A stretch of DNA of 64,000 nt from Macrostomum hystrix (taxonomy: Eukaryota; Platyhelminthes; Macrostomidae): assembly GCA_950097015.1 (NCBI GenBank), contig CATNEN010000039.1:16028501-16092500 (forward strand), written 5' to 3'. The stretch's first letter is position 1. Each line of letters begins with the position of its first letter. The notes under the pieces are model-generated. The model saw only the letters and a program-made list of their open reading frames with translations, searched no databases and was not told the DNA's origin. The position numbers and the translations under genes are program-made. Below are positions 32,861-44,504 of the stretch, piece after piece.

Positions 32861-33370
32861 CACTTAGGGATGAGTGCCTTGGCGTGATTCGACCCTGACA
32901 AAATTTATTTTACGTAGCAAAATTTATTAAAAAATCATATTGGATGAGTTTTGGAGGCCGAGATTTTGATCGATGCTTTAAATCCATTCTGAAATCCAAA
33001 CAAATTATGACTTTTAGAGGCTAAATATTGTAGTCAACCTTCTGATGCCCTGCTTAAATCCATGTGCAGTCCTAAAAAATCCCTATGGTTATATTTCCTG
33101 TCGGTATTTTTCAGCCTTCAACGTCGCTAGCAGAGGTTGTAAAAAATGAGCATCGATGAGTTGCCTTACGTATGAGCAGCACACTTTGCCAGCTCGCTAC
33201 ATTTCTCTTCTCTCTGCCTCTCTGTCATGTCCCTAGCGCAACCATTTTTATGTCAGGCCTGGGAGTGTTGCATTCCATGGTGCTATGCTACACTGAAGTA
33301 CTCTTGGTACTCATCTAATATTCTGATTCTGATAATTCTACCACTCCAACACTCTCCCCACACTTATTCT
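32861..33370. other. Unique intron sequence
   Basis: About 500 bases of AT-rich sequence; nothing recognised. Confidence 0.5.
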
Positions 33371-34152
33371 CCCCTCAATATCACTCTGCATCCCTCTCCC
33401 TCCCTCTCACTCTCCCTACCTCTCACTCTCCCCTACCTCTCACTCTCCCCTCCCTCTCACTCTCCCTACATCTCACTCCCCCCTCCTTCTCACTCTCCCT
33501 CCTTCTCACTCTCCCATCCCTCTCACTCTCCCCTCCCTCTCACTCTCCCCTCCCTCTCACTCTCCCCTCCCTCTCACTCTCCCTACATCTCACTCTCCCC
33601 TCCTTCTCACTCTCCCTCCTTCTCACTCTCCCCTACCTCTCACTCTCCCCTCCCTCTCACTCTCCCCTCCCTCTCACTCTCCCTACCTCTCACTCTCCCC
33701 TCCCTCTCACTCTCCCCTCCCTCTCACTCTCCCTACCTCTCACTCTCCCCTCCCTCTCACTCTCCCCTCCCTCTCACTCTCCCTACCTCTCACTCTCCCC
33801 TCCCTCTCACTCTCCCCTCCCTCTCACTCTCCCCTCCCTCTCACTCTCCCTACATCTCACTCTCCCCTCCTTCTCACTCTCCCTCCTTCTCACTCTCCCC
33901 TCCCTCTCACTCTCCCCTCCCTCTCACTCTCCCCTCCCTCTCACTCTCCCTACATCTCACTCTCCCCTCCTTCTCACTCTCCCTCCTTCTCACTCTCCCC
34001 TCCCTCTCACTCTCCCTCCTTCTCACTCTCCCATCCCTCTCACTCTCCCCTCCCTCTCACTCTCCCCTTCCTCTCACTCTCCCCTCCCTCTCACTCTCCA
34101 CCCCTCTCACTCTCCCCTACCTCTCACTCTCCCTGCATCTCACTCTCCCCTC
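33371..34152. repeat. Pyrimidine-rich array, 17-18 bp unit CTCTCACTCTCCCCTCC
   Basis: About 44 copies of CTCTCACTCTCCCCTCC with variants CCCTACAT and CCTTCT. Multi-unit blocks recur. The long + frame through it is a repeat artefact. Confidence 0.93.
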
Positions 34153-34548
34153 ATCACCTATTTTAAATCTAAATCTATATCGCCTGTCACCTGAGGGCTA
34201 TGCTCGCAAACCAAGTCGAACTGTCAATCAGGATCAGTCAGAAAAAAGCCGCATTTCCTATGATTTCTGTCTTACTGATCTTTCAGAATAAAAGTGGCCC
34301 TCTTAGAATGAGTGCCGTAGTTACTCGGCTGAGCTTAAATCCCTTGAAGCCTTTCGCCTCGCTCACTATTAAGTCGCTCATCTTTAAGCCGAATCTAAGT
34401 ATTCACTAGAGGGAAGAAAATATACGGAGAGAAAGATAGTTAGTGTCTCCAATTTCTTCACATTCTCTTCTTATTAAGCTGCGAGATGAATGCTAAATGC
34501 TTGTCTTAATGCGCAGTATTAGCTTGTAATAGTTCTACTAATTATAAG
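34153..34548. other. Unique intron sequence
   Basis: About 400 bases; no feature seen. Confidence 0.5.
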
Positions 34549-35545
34549 GGTTGGGTGTGTCAGACAATGAGGGTTGGGTGTGTCAGATAATGAGAGTTGG
34601 GTGTGTCAGATAATGAGAGTTGGGTGTGTCAGACAATGAGGGTTGGGTGTGTCAGATAATGAGAGTTGGGTGTGTCAGATAATGAGTTGGGTGTGTCAGA
34701 TAATGAGTTGGGTGTGTCAGATAATGAGAGTTGGGTGTGTCAGATAATGAGTTGGGTGTGTCAGATAATGATGGTTGGGTATGTCAGATATTGAGTTGGG
34801 TGTGTCAGATAATGAGTTGGGTGTGTCAGATAATGAGAGTTGGGTGTGTCAGATAATGAGTTGGGTGTGTCAGATAATGAGAGTTGGGTGTGTCAGATAA
34901 TGAGGGTTGGGTGTGTCAGATAATGAGGGTTGGGTGTGTCAGATAATGAGTTGGGTGTGTCAGATAATGAGGGTTGGGTGTGTCAGATAATGAGTTGGGT
35001 GTGTCAGATAATGAGTTGGGTGTGTCAGATAATGAGTTGGGTATGTCAGATAATGAGAGTTGGGTGTGTCAGATAATGAGTTGGGTGTGTCAGATAATGA
35101 GAGTTGGGTGTGTCAGATAATGAGTTGGGTGTGTCAGATAATGAGAGTTGGGTGTGTCAGATAATGAGGGTTGGGTGTGTCAGATAATGAGTTGGGTATG
35201 TCAGATAATGAGAGTTGGGTGTGTCAGACAATGAGGGTTGGGTGTGTCAGATAATGAGGGTTGGGTGTGTCAGATAATGAGTTGGGTATGTCAGATAATG
35301 AGAGTTGGGTGTGTCAGATAATGAGTTGGGTGTGTCAGATAATGAGAGTTGGGTGTGTCAGATAATGAGGGTTGGCTGTGTCAGATAATGAGAGTTGGGT
35401 GTGTCAGATAATGAGTTGGGTATGTCAGATAATGAGTTGGGTGTGTCTGAGGATGAATGGGGTGTGTCAGAGGTTAAGGCGTGGGTGTGTCAGAGGATGA
35501 GTAGGGTGTGTCAGAGGTTAAGGCGTGGGTGTGTCAGAGGATGAA
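34549..35545. repeat. Tandem array, 21/24-bp unit GTTGGGTGTGTCAGATAATGA
   Basis: About 44 copies of GTTGGGTGTGTCAGATAATGA, with or without an extra GAG or GGG triplet. The last copies degenerate to GGTTAAGGCGTGGGTGTGTC near 35460-35540, about 50 bases before the next exon. Confidence 0.94.
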
Positions 35546-35595
35546 TGGGGGGTCAGTGAATAAACAATCTTAATGCAATAAGTCTGTTTTGCTAG

Positions 35596-35819
35596 GCACT
35601 GACCGGTCGCACTCAACGGCTGGTTCGTCGGGTATTTCAATGCCCAGCGACTTCATCTCAGTCGGCCTACAAAACGGCAGTCTATCATTGGACATGAGCG
35701 CGGGAGGTGTGGCTTCGAATTTCCGAGTCGACCCCATTACGGGAGACGACGCGACGCAGCCCGTCATCTTTGCCGACAGTCGCTGGCATCGGTTGCAGAT
35801 TTTGCGCAGAAGGGAAAAG
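35596..35819 (+). CDS. NRXN: Alpha-neurexin exon: middle of LNS2
   Basis: The phase-1 acceptor at 35595 (TTTTGCTAG) completes glycine. The exon reads GTDRSHS, a serine-rich loop, then FISVGLQNGSLSLDMSAGG, the strand pattern in which neurexins have Y-V-x-L-x-L-x-x-G. It ends with ADSRWHRLQILRRREK, the W-H-x-(V/L) landmark preceding splice site 2 in vertebrate neurexins. The donor is AAG|GTTCGA at 35820, phase 0; it is a weak match after GT. Confidence 0.93.
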
Positions 35820-36781
35820 GTTCGAAACCTGTCATTTTGAACAACATTACATTTTTTTTCTATAAAGTTACTAATCATTAGGAATACTAATCTATTTTTA
35901 TTTTTCGTTTGTTTTAATAAGTAGAAATTTCTTAACTATACATAATTGTAGATTGTTTGAATTAATTTTCGTCAATTTTACCTGAATTATCAGAGGCTAA
36001 TTTGATATTATTTAGCTAACAGTTATAACAAATCGATAGTGTGTGCAATTGTAATCCACAGATTCAATGTTCAACTCATACAATCATTACCAGTGCCTTG
36101 GGAAATACTTTGGGATAATATTCCCCCCCCCCTAGTTCGATTCACCTGAAGAATCGATTTCTCGACCTGGAAAAAAACGAATTCATCTAGAACCTTGCAG
36201 CTAATCTCGAGTTAGATTAGGGAAATCTTTGCTTCTTCCCAGCTACACTCTCCTCGGCCTGTTATTAATTACTAATCGATTGTGTACATAGGCGTGACGT
36301 GAATTTTCTAAGAAATAGGGAATTTTCTAAGAAATAGGGAATTTTCTAAGAAATAGGGTATTTTCTAAATTTCGAGCGAACGAATCGATAAATATTCGTT
36401 TTAAATCGGTGCACTTTTTGCTTTACAAAAAATGATTTACTTTTTTATACAATTTATGTCACTTTTTGTATTCGTTTTAAATCGTTAAATGCAATGCAAT
36501 ATGCATACTACCGTTTTCATCTGTTAAAAATACTTCCCTTGATTTTAACAAATTACGTTTTTTATTCAAAACCTAATTAAAGGAGTCGAAAATATTAAAG
36601 GTAAGGTGTTGTCTTAGATTTTATTATTAGAGTTTTTATTATATATTAGACAGACATCTTGGCACAATCATCTACCACCTTTGTTGCCACTGTTTCAGTA
36701 TGTAGCTTTTGAAGTGCATTTGCAGTTTAAATTTTAATTTGCCTGTCAGAAAAATAAAGGGTGGAAGAAAAAGGGGCAGTC
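35820..36781. other. Intron sequence with a small 18-bp repeat
   Basis: AT-rich intron sequence. Four copies of GAATTTTCTAAGAAATAG lie at 36299-36366, and a C10 run near 36124. No gene. Confidence 0.6.
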
Positions 36782-37290
36782 AGGGGTGTCAGGGATGCCA
36801 AGGGATGTGATTAGCCTCTGTAGGGTGTCAGGGATATCAAGGGTGTCAGGAATGTCAGGAATGTCAGGAATGTCAGGAATGTCAGGAATGTCAGGGGTGT
36901 CAGGAATGTCAGGGGTGTCAGGAATGTCAGTGGCGTCAGGAATGTCAGGGGTGTCAGGCATGTCAAGGGATGTGATTGGCCTCTGTAGTTCATGGGTGAT
37001 AGGGTGTCAGGGGTGTCAGGTATAAGGGTGTCAGCGATATCCAGGGTGTCAGGGGTATCAGGAATGTCAGGGGTGTCACGAATGACAGGGGTGTCAGGAA
37101 TGTCAGGGGTGTCAGGAATGTCAGGGGTGTCACGAATGTCAGGGGTGTCACTAATGTCAGGGGTGTCAGGAATGTCAGGGGTGTCACGAATGTCAGGGGT
37201 GTCAGGAATGTCAGGGGTGTCAGGAATGTCAGGGGTGTCGGGAATGTCAGGGGTGTCAGGAATGTCAGGGGTGTCAGGAGTGTCATGTGT
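36782..37290. repeat. Tandem array, 18-bp unit GGGGTGTCAGGAATGTCA
   Basis: About 28 copies of GGGGTGTCAGGAATGTCA with 9-bp half-units (GTCAGGAAT). A longer block, AGGGATGTGATT plus GCCTCTGTAG, occurs twice (36803, 36967), revealing an internal duplication. Confidence 0.93.
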
Positions 37291-37784
37291 CAGAATTAGC
37301 AATAGAACATGAGTGCTATCCAATTGGATATTTATGATTATATCTTACAAATGTTATCTAGATCGTACAAAAAATAAATATTATCGAAGTGTATCAAAAA
37401 TTAAACTGAACTACTAAGCCTCATCCTCCTGTATTGCATGCATGCCTTAAGTGTGATAGCTTCAGTGTGGTAGATAGCTTCAGTGCAACCTATTGCGTGT
37501 TGTTTACCAGCGGTTTTTTGCAATCGAAAACTTTTTCACCCCTAGAAACAAAGCTGCCTGGTTGCCTAGCAACAGGGATTTCCCTCTCGAAACAGGAACT
37601 TCCTATGCCCTTGAATTTTGTAGCTAGTAAAACTAATTATCATGTATTTTTTTATTTTTTTATTCGCATATAAAATATTATGCGAATAATTGTTGTGTCA
37701 TTCGTTTTGTTTGATTCTAAGATTCTTTGACTCATGAAAGTGAGTCATGATGGGATAATATTTAGGACACAAAAATAGGTTGTC
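37291..37784. other. Unique intron sequence
   Basis: About 490 bases; nothing supported. Confidence 0.5.
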
Positions 37785-37950
37785 AGAACAGAGACAATAG
37801 TATCAGGACATGGAATTTAATGTCAGGGTATGGAGTAGGTAGTCAGGAGATGGAGTAGGTTGTCAGGAGATGGGGTAGGTTGTCAGCAGATGGACTAGGT
37901 TGTCAGGAGATGGGGTAGGTTGTCAGGAGATGGAGTGGGTTGTCAGGCCT
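37785..37950. repeat. Short array, 20-bp unit GGAGATGGAGTAGGTTGTCA
   Basis: About eight diverged copies of GGAGATGGAGTAGGTTGTCA, ending ~100 bases before the next exon. Confidence 0.88.
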
Positions 37951-38054
37951 GGAGAGTTCAGCGTGATTACAAATGAAATCAAAGAATGAACCACTTTGTC
38001 CTCTTAACCAGGCAATTGCAAATTTAAGTCAAAATGTCACTCAAAAAATTTCAG

Positions 38055-38225
38055 GTGGAGATAATATTCGACGATCGGGTTCTTCGCCGACTTTCTGTCC
38101 GTCAGAGCGGCGCCCTCGTCAGCAAGACTCTGTACCTAGGCGGCCATCGGGAACGGTGGCTATTATCGGCCACGGCTTCGGTCACAGACGCCAGTGAAAT
38201 CTTCTTCAAGGGTTGCATGAGAGAG
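38055..38225 (+). CDS. NRXN: Alpha-neurexin exon: end of LNS2
   Basis: The acceptor AAATTTCAG (38054) is phase 0. The frame VEIIFDDRVLRRLSV matches the strand written VTISVDG in vertebrates, then KTLYLGGHRERW (the L-Y-x-G-G strand) and FFKGCMRE (the closing F-x-G-C-x-x strand). I place the donor at GAG|GTGGCT (38226) because only phase 0 keeps the next exon in the neurexin-like frame. A second GT at 38263 would leave phase 1 and break it. The protein then runs CMRE-ARFQSEG. Confidence 0.85.
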
Positions 38226-38315
38226 GTGGCTCACAGTTCTATAATTACACTAAATAAGAAAGGTTCTTAACTTTACATTATATTCTCATAGATTAAGAAA
38301 ACAGTAAGTTACGTC

Positions 38316-38620
38316 GTGGCTAGAATCGTAGCTAGAATCGTAGTTAGAATCGTAGTTAGAATCGTAGGTAGAATCGTAGTTAGAATCGTAGCTAGAATCG
38401 TAGCTGGAATCGTAGCTAGAATCATAGCTAGAATCGTAGCTAGAGTCGTAGTTAGAATCGTAGCTAGAATCGAAGTTAGAATCGTAGCTAGAATCATAGC
38501 TAGAAACGTAGCTAGAATCGTAGCTACAGTCGTAGTTAGAATCGTAGCTAGAATCGAAGTTAGAATTGGAGCTAGAATCGTAGCAAGAATCGTAGTTAGA
38601 ATCTTAGCTAGAATCGGTTT
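38316..38620. repeat. Tandem array, 12-bp unit GTAGCTAGAATC
   Basis: About 25 copies of GTAGCTAGAATC with variants GTAGTTAGAATC and GAAGTTAGAATC. It is related to the 12-bp array at 39197, whose distal copies converge on the same unit. Confidence 0.94.
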
Positions 38621-39196
38621 TAGGTAAAAGTGCAATTCATTGGGTTGAAAAATGTTCTTTTGAAAACTAAAACTACAGAAATTAGTTTTCCAAGGACTTC
38701 TGTCCAAGCGGGGTAGATACGATGTTTTTTTCAATTTTAGTGAAGGAACTGGACAAAGTTAATGGGGAGAACAGAGACGGAGAGAGGGGAGGAAGCAAAC
38801 GCACCTCCCTAAGTTACCATATCCCAAATAGGGATTTAAAGATAAGGAGGGATTATATAGATAATATATTTGATGGAACTGTCTCAGTCGCAAGATCTGC
38901 TGCCAAGCAGTTTCTGATGGCGCCTTAAGGCGTAAAGGCGCATTGCCCTAGAAGAGACGTACAGATGAAAGGGTAGAAAGAAAGGAAAAAAATAGGAAAA
39001 AAAATTAGGGCAAGCGGCGAAGGAAGTTGAAGGTATTTTTTCCTTCTCTGCCCAGTTTCCTTTTTTGGAATCCCTACTCACAAAGCCAATTGAAATGGCT
39101 TCGCGCGGCAGAAGAAAAAAGGCCAGAAATTGTCACTAGGTTTTTATTCTGAGCACAATTGCTCAAGCCGCGGATGTGTTAGAAAGAGGGAAAACC
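38621..39196. other. Unique intron sequence
   Basis: About 575 bases between two related 12-bp arrays; no feature seen. Confidence 0.5.
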
Positions 39197-40162
39197 TGGA
39201 ATGGTAGATGGAATGGTAGATGGAATGGTAGATGGAATGGTAGATGGAATGGTAGATGGAATGGTAGATGGAATGGTAGATGGAATGGTAGATGGAATGG
39301 TAAATGGAATGGTAGATGGAATGGTAGATGGAATGGTAGATGAGATGGTAGATGGAATGGTAGATGGAATGGTAGATGGACTGGTAGATGGAATGGTAGA
39401 TGGAATGGTAGATGGAATGGTAGATGGAATGGTAGATGGAATGGTAGATGGAATGGTAGATGGAATGGTAGATGGAATGGTAGATGGAATGGTAGATGGA
39501 ATGGTAGATGGAATGGTAAATGGAATGGTAGATGGAATGGTAGATGGAATGGTAGATGAGATGGTAGATGGAATGGTAGATGGAATGGTAGATGGACTGG
39601 TAGATGGAATGGTAGATGGAATGGTAGATGGAATGGTAGATGGAATGGTAGATGGAATGGTAGATGGAATGGTAAATGGAATGGTAGATGGAATGGTAGA
39701 TGGAATGGTAGATGGAATGGTAGATGGAATGGTAGATGGAATGGTAGATGGAATGGTAGATGGAATGGTAGATGGACTGGTAGATGGAATGGTAGATGAG
39801 ATGGTAGATGGAATGGTAGATGGAATGGTAGATGGAATCGTAGATGGAATTGTAGATGAAATTTTAGATGAGATGGTAGATGGAATGGTAGATGGAATGG
39901 TAGATGGAATGGTAGATGGAATGGTAGATGGAATGGTAGATGGAATTGTAGATGAAATTGTAGATGAGATGGTAGATGGAATGGTAGATGGAATGGTAGA
40001 TGGAATGGTAGATGAGATGGTAGATGGAATGGTAGATGGAATGGTAGATGGAATGGTAGATGAGATGGTAGATGGAATGGTAGATGGAATCGTAGATGGA
40101 ATGGTAGATGAAATCCGAGATGAAATCGTGGATGCAATCGTAGCTAGAATCAAAGCTAAAAT
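39197..40162. repeat. Tandem array, 12-bp unit GTAGATGGAATG
   Basis: About 80 copies of GTAGATGGAATG. A ~290-bp block carrying the same sequence of variants (TAAATGG, ATGAGATGG, ATGGACTGG) appears at about 39300 and 39520. Distal copies shift through GTAGATGAAATC to GTAGCTAGAATC (40138), the unit of the 38316 array. Long open frames on both strands are repeat artefacts. Confidence 0.96.
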
Positions 40163-40189
40163 CTAATTTTGCAATCGTAGATAAATAGT

Positions 40190-41410
40190 ACATAGAATCG
40201 TAGATAAACAGTAGAGCGGGTGAATGGTAGACTGAGGTGAATGGTAGGGTGGGTGAATGGTAGGGTGGGTGAATGCTAGGTTGGGTGAATGCTAGGGTGG
40301 GTGGGTAGGTGTGTAAATGGAAGACTGGAGTGTATTGTAGGGTGGGTGTATGGTAGGGTGGGTGTATGGTAGGGTGGGTGAATGCTAGGTTGGGTGAATG
40401 CTAGGGTGTGTGGGTAGGTGGGTGAATGGTAAATCGGGTGAATGGTAAAGCGGGTGAATGGTAGAGTGAGTGAATGGTAGGGTGGGTGTATGGTAGGGTG
40501 GGTGTATGGTAGGGTGGGTGAATGGTAGGGTGGGTGTATGGTAGGGTGGGTGAATGCTAGGTTGGGTGAATGCTAGGGTGTGTGGGTAGGTGAGTGAATG
40601 GTAAATCGGGTGAATGGTAAAGCGGGTGAATGGTAGAGTGAGTGAATGGTAGGATGGGTGAATGGTAGAGTGAGTGAATGGTAGGATGGGTGAATGCTAG
40701 GGTGAGTGAATGGTAGGATGGGTGAATGGTAGAGTGAGTGAATGGTAGGGTGGGTGAATGGTAGAGTGAGTGAATGGTAGGATGGGTGAATGGTAGGGTG
40801 AGTGAATGGTTGGGTGGGTGAATGGTAGAGTGAGTGAATGGTAGGATGGGTGAATGGTAGAGTGAGTGAATGGTAGGATGGGTGAATGGTAGAGTGAGTG
40901 AATGGTTGGGTGGGTGAATGGTAGAGTGAGTGAATGGTAGGATGGGTGAATGGTAGAGTGAGTGAATGGTAGGATGGGTGAATGGTAGAGTGAGTGAATG
41001 GTAGGATGGGTGAATGGTAGAGTGAGTGAATGGTAGGATGGGTGAATGGTAGAGTGAGTGAATGGTAGGATGGGTGAATGGTAGAGTGAGTGAATGGTAG
41101 GATGGGTGAATGGTAGAGTGAGTGAATGGTAGGATGGGTGAATGGTAGAGTGAGTGAATGGTAGGATGGGTGAATGGTAGAGTGAGTGAATGGTAGGATG
41201 GGTGAATGGTAGAGTGAGTGAATGGTTGGGTGGGTGAATGGTAGAGTGAGTGAATGGTTGGATGGGTGAATGGTAGAGTGAGTGAATGGTTGGGTGGGTG
41301 AATGGTAGAGTGAGTGAATGGTTGGGTGGGTGAATGGTAGGGTGAGTGAATGGTAGGGTGGGTGAATGGTAGAGTGAGTGAATGGTTGGGTGGGTGAGTG
41401 GTAGGGTGGT
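40190..41410. repeat. Tandem array, 16-bp unit in 32-bp dimers
   Basis: Units such as GTGAGTGAATGGTAGG and ATGGGTGAATGGTAGA alternate to form a 32-bp higher-order dimer through most of the array; the left part is more diverse, with a repeated block around 40360 and 40540. The GTGAGT hexamer is present in every dimer. Confidence 0.93.
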
Positions 41411-42261
41411 GTGAAGTGGCAAATCCGGCACCCTAGAGCACCCGCCTATCACGCAATCTCTAATTGCGGGCCTTGAGTTGCGGCTATATAGTATAGCTAG
41501 TTGGAGTTGAGCGTGGATAATGCTCTCATCGTCGAAAAAACCGATTTTTAGCGCAGGCATAAGCGCGGAATCCTCGCCTATACTGACTAAGATCCCACAG
41601 CGAAATCCCGGCTCATTGGGGGGGGGCTGTGTCTGTTGCTGTTCAAGACTTTCAGGCATTTATCCTCTTACGAGTATATGGGTGAGGGGTTGGTGAAGTG
41701 ATCTCGCATCTTCGCCCGAGCCTCCCTCTTGAAATCTAGGAGCTTCGATAGATTGTGCCTTCGCTCTCACTTACTGAATGCGTCAAGGCTGTCTCGATTG
41801 CGGCTATACTGCTCGGAGTCAAGTGCCACCGCGCGACTCCATGCTCAGGGGCAAGCTTATACTCAAGGGGATATTTTCGCCAAGTCGAACTCACAGCCAC
41901 TGCCCGAGGCCCGGAATGGACGCATTAAAAAATGTTGGAGTTGGCCAGGAATTCAAGGAAGCTCCAATCAATAATCTACTTGCCTGTCCGCTAGGAGCAA
42001 CGAAATCTTCTTTACGGACGGACACACACTACGCGCGAGTGTGTGTTTGTGTGTGTGTTCTACTTGACAATTCTGAGTAGTGGAAGCTACTCGCACAATC
42101 CGCTCTTGTGCGACACCCGCAAGGTCGATCGCGATGCCACATCCTTGTCCATGTCGTCCGAGGTTCGAATTCAGGGGTTCAATTCCCGACCGACTCCCCT
42201 GAAATATTTTTCTGCCGCCTTTATGCCTGTTTGGCTGTTTATTTTGTATTTCACTCTTTAG
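41411..42261. other. Intron sequence with tRNA-like fragments
   Basis: Mostly unique sequence. B-box-like GAGGTTCGAATTC and GGGGTTCAATTCCC lie at about 42159-42188, probably a decayed tRNA-derived element. A 100-codon frame at 41778 has no family resemblance and no matching splice sites. Confidence 0.4.
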
Positions 42262-42490
42262 TGTCACTTATTAAAGGTCGGGGGTTCGATTCCCGATTCC
42301 ACAGGAACAATTCGTCTGCTTTATCAAGACAATTAACTCTGCATTGCTTCAGTTCACCCAGCTGTTAAATGGGTACCAGCGAGAGTAGGGTGTGGCTTTC
42401 CTCCGGTCCATGGACTGAACAGCCGTACGCAGCTTTCAGACGCTGTCTGTCGGCTTGTAGTCAATCAAAATTGTAATAAACTATTATTTG
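42262..42490 (+). mobile_element. SINE family A, copy 3
   Basis: B box GGGGGTTCGATTCCC at 42279-42293, the tract AATGGGTACCAGC near 42368, core CCATGGACTGAACAGCCGTA near 42408 and an AT-rich tail. It ends about 90 bases before the large LNS2/LNS3 exon. A further B-box-like GTGGTTCGAATCC follows at about 42517. Confidence 0.8.
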
Positions 42491-42578
42491 TATCATTGTC
42501 ATTAATCATTGCGTCAGTGGTTCGAATCCGAATCCTTAAAATATTGATAAAACGCTCCACTTTGTCTCCCTACCGCAG

Positions 42579-43207
42579 GCGCGATTTCAATCGGAAGGCG
42601 CCGTTGTCGACCTTCTGCTGTTCGCCCGCGATCGTCGTCACGGCGTCCGCACCTTCGGCCCGTCGTCCGCAGTCGCCTTCAGCGGCTGCGTCGATCCGCA
42701 CGTCCTGGACGCCGTCGAGTTTCGTCGCCCTGGCGGCCACCTGGCTGTTCGCCGAACTCTCCCGCAGCCGACGACATCAGCCGCCGATGTTGACGGAATC
42801 GTCGGGCCTGAATTTGTCGCCGCCGGTTCGTCGCTGTCCAGCGGAGGCATCGTCGACTCGGCTGCCACGGTGGTCAGCGTGTCCTTCTGCTTCGTCACCA
42901 ACGAGCCCGACGCTCTGCTGCTCTACCTGGGCAGCAACCGCAGCGATTTTCTCGCCTTCGAACTTCGGCGTGGACGGCTCCACGTTCTAGTCGACGCTGG
43001 CGCCGGGATCATTGTGCGCCGGATCGACGCCCGACTCCGTCTGGACGGCCTGAATCACGTTGCTTTCGTCAACAGTCCGGCCAGCCGAGCTGTTGTGCTG
43101 AACGACAACCTGACCGTATCGCTGAATGGTAGCGGAAAATTTCAACGATTCGATCGATTAGACCTCGGAGCGAAAATCTACTTGGGCGGAGTGCCGTCTT
43201 CAAAAAG
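42579..43207 (+). CDS. NRXN: Alpha-neurexin exon: LNS2-LNS3 linker and most of LNS3
   Basis: The acceptor CTACCGCAG (42578) is phase 0. The first ~40 residues, FQSEGAVVDLLLFARDR then SAVAFSGC, correspond to the segment after the closing LNS2 strand that ends in a cysteine in vertebrate neurexins. LNS3 follows: VSVSFCFVTNEPDALLLYLG, then DFLAFELRRGRLHVLVDAG, SGKFQRFDRLDLGAKIYLGG. These fit the family pattern FDFRTTEP-NGLILF / FFAIEM-DGHLYLLLD-GSG / LDLDDELYLGG. The donor is AAG|GTGATT at 43208, phase 2. Exon GC is much higher than in the surrounding introns, as for the other exons. Confidence 0.95.
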
Positions 43208-43274
43208 GTGATTAACTGAGATATTTTCCCGTGCTTCTCGTCAATGATTTAAGCAGATCCTAAAAATATCCTCA

Positions 43275-43289
43275 TTTACTCTTAAAAGA
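43275..43289. repeat. Target-site duplication of SINE B copy 2, left
   Basis: TTTACTCTTAAAAGA; a one-mismatch copy, TTACTCCTAAAAGA, lies at 44505-44518. Confidence 0.7.
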
Positions 43290-43736
43290 GGGGGTCCAGT
43301 GGCAGAGCGGTCTATCGCGTTCGCCTCTCGCACCAAGGTCCCTGAGCTCGATTCCGCGGCGAGGCCGCATTCATTTGGGGCGCAGCCGCGGAGAGAAGGC
43401 TTGGGGGCTTGTCGTGTAATTCGCGCCCTTCTTGTGGGCTAGCCTTCAAGGCACAGTGAGAGTGTGCCTTGCCTGACGACACTGCCTGACGATGAGAAAG
43501 TCAGGGCAGATGTGCGCACCTGTGTGAGCGTGTGTCTGTGTACTGTGTCTGTGTGCGTGTGTCTGTGTACGGTGTCTGTGTGCGTGTGTCTGTGTACGGT
43601 ATCTGTGTGCGTGTGTCTGTGTACGGTATCTGTGTGCGTGTGTGCTCAGGAGTCAGCGAAATGGGCAGAATTGCCTCCTCGCTGGCTGCGGGTCTAGTGT
43701 GCCCCAAATGATGTGAAATTGCCTGCAGCACTCCAG

Positions 43737-44491
43737 GGCCCGATTTCATAAAAAACCTACAAGCGACAAGTGACAATTTGACAAGTTACAAGCAACTAGC
43801 GACAAGTGACAACGATTTCGGTTTTATAAACCGAAGCTCGCCCTTCGTGTTAAAAATAGATCGTGTCTGGTGTCTATGGGCAAACTGTGAGAAATCGATC
43901 CATTTTTGTGGAGACACTTGTGTTGCCTCTTTAGTCTATGGTCCAAAGCCAAACTCCCGGCGGAACTCGAAAATCTGCTTCACTTTTTAAAGCTACGTTA
44001 TCATTCTATCATTCTATCATTATCATTCTAAATAATAGGTGCAACTATTTGCAGCAAGTGCTCCACGTGATCAGTTCGGAGTCTAAAACGCTCAGAAAAG
44101 TAAAAGCCTTGGGGCTGGAAATTAATACGTTCCTTGAATGTCCTTGGAAATTGTCTTGCCAGCATTGCCAACTCCTCTTCATCTTCCGTGTCGGACATGG
44201 TGAAAGCAAATATAGTAGAAGTTTGCGATCTGTGTTGCAAGTGTCCCAACCACTTGTCAAACTCGGATGAATAAAAGAGCCGATTCTGCGCAGAAGCAAC
44301 TGATTCAGCAAATATCTATGGTCAAAACCCCGAGAAAAGCGCTTTTAATTTGTCGAATTTTACTTTATCACTTGTAACTTGTAACTTGTCGAATTGACAA
44401 CTTGTAGGTCATGTTTATGAAACGCATTAATTTACGGAATTGTCACTTGTCAGTTGTAATTTGTCGGACAAGTGCTTTATGAAATCGGGCC
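43737..44491 (-). mobile_element. PIF/Harbinger-like DNA transposon, internally deleted
   Basis: 755 bp. The terminal inverted repeats GGCCCGATTTCATAAA and TTTATGAAATCGGGCC match perfectly, flanked by CAG at 43734-43736 and 44492-44494, a 3-bp target duplication. Subterminal regions hold many GACAAGTGACAA-like repeats in opposite orientations. The ends and duplication length fit the PIF/Harbinger superfamily. It sits inside SINE B copy 2 and is therefore younger than it. Confidence 0.85.
44028..44249 (-). pseudogene. Remnant of Harbinger-like transposase N-terminus
   Basis: A 73-codon minus frame with an acidic start (MSDTEDEEELAML) and then RFRLRTDHVEHLLQIVAPII. This recalls the F-R-(L/M)-S/R...V-x-x-L-L segment near the N-terminus of Harbinger transposases. 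No DDE catalytic domain follows, so the gene is truncated and the element depends on a transposase supplied in trans. The assignment is by pattern only. Confidence 0.5.
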
Positions 44492-44504
44492 CAGGCAATA
44501 ATTA

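Larger units (their letters stand above)
43290..44504 (+). mobile_element. SINE family B, copy 2, interrupted by a DNA transposon
   Basis: The head has TGGCAGAGCGG and GAGCTCGATTCC, and the body CATTCATTTGGGGCGCA and GAGAAAGTCAGGGCAGATGT, as in the 30986 copy. A variable TGTG-rich microsatellite occupies 43531-43640. The 3' part, GGCTGCGGGTCTAGTGTG, is present, followed by the Harbinger-like insertion, then GCAATAATTATTACT. Near-identical flanks at 43275 and 44505 are its target duplication. Net SINE length is about 457 bases. Confidence 0.78.

Noticed and set aside
38226..38262. Extension of the LNS2 exon to a second GT at 38263
   Set aside because: It would leave phase 1, while the next exon needs phase 0 to read as neurexin; the GAG|GTGGCT site fits.
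39197..40162. Regularly spaced short repeats as a CRISPR array
   Set aside because: Units are directly adjacent with no unique spacers, and the DNA is clearly animal with spliced genes.
41778..42080. 100-codon frame as a possible additional neurexin exon
   Set aside because: No family pattern, no splice sites in phase, and the LNS2 to LNS3 protein is already continuous without it.
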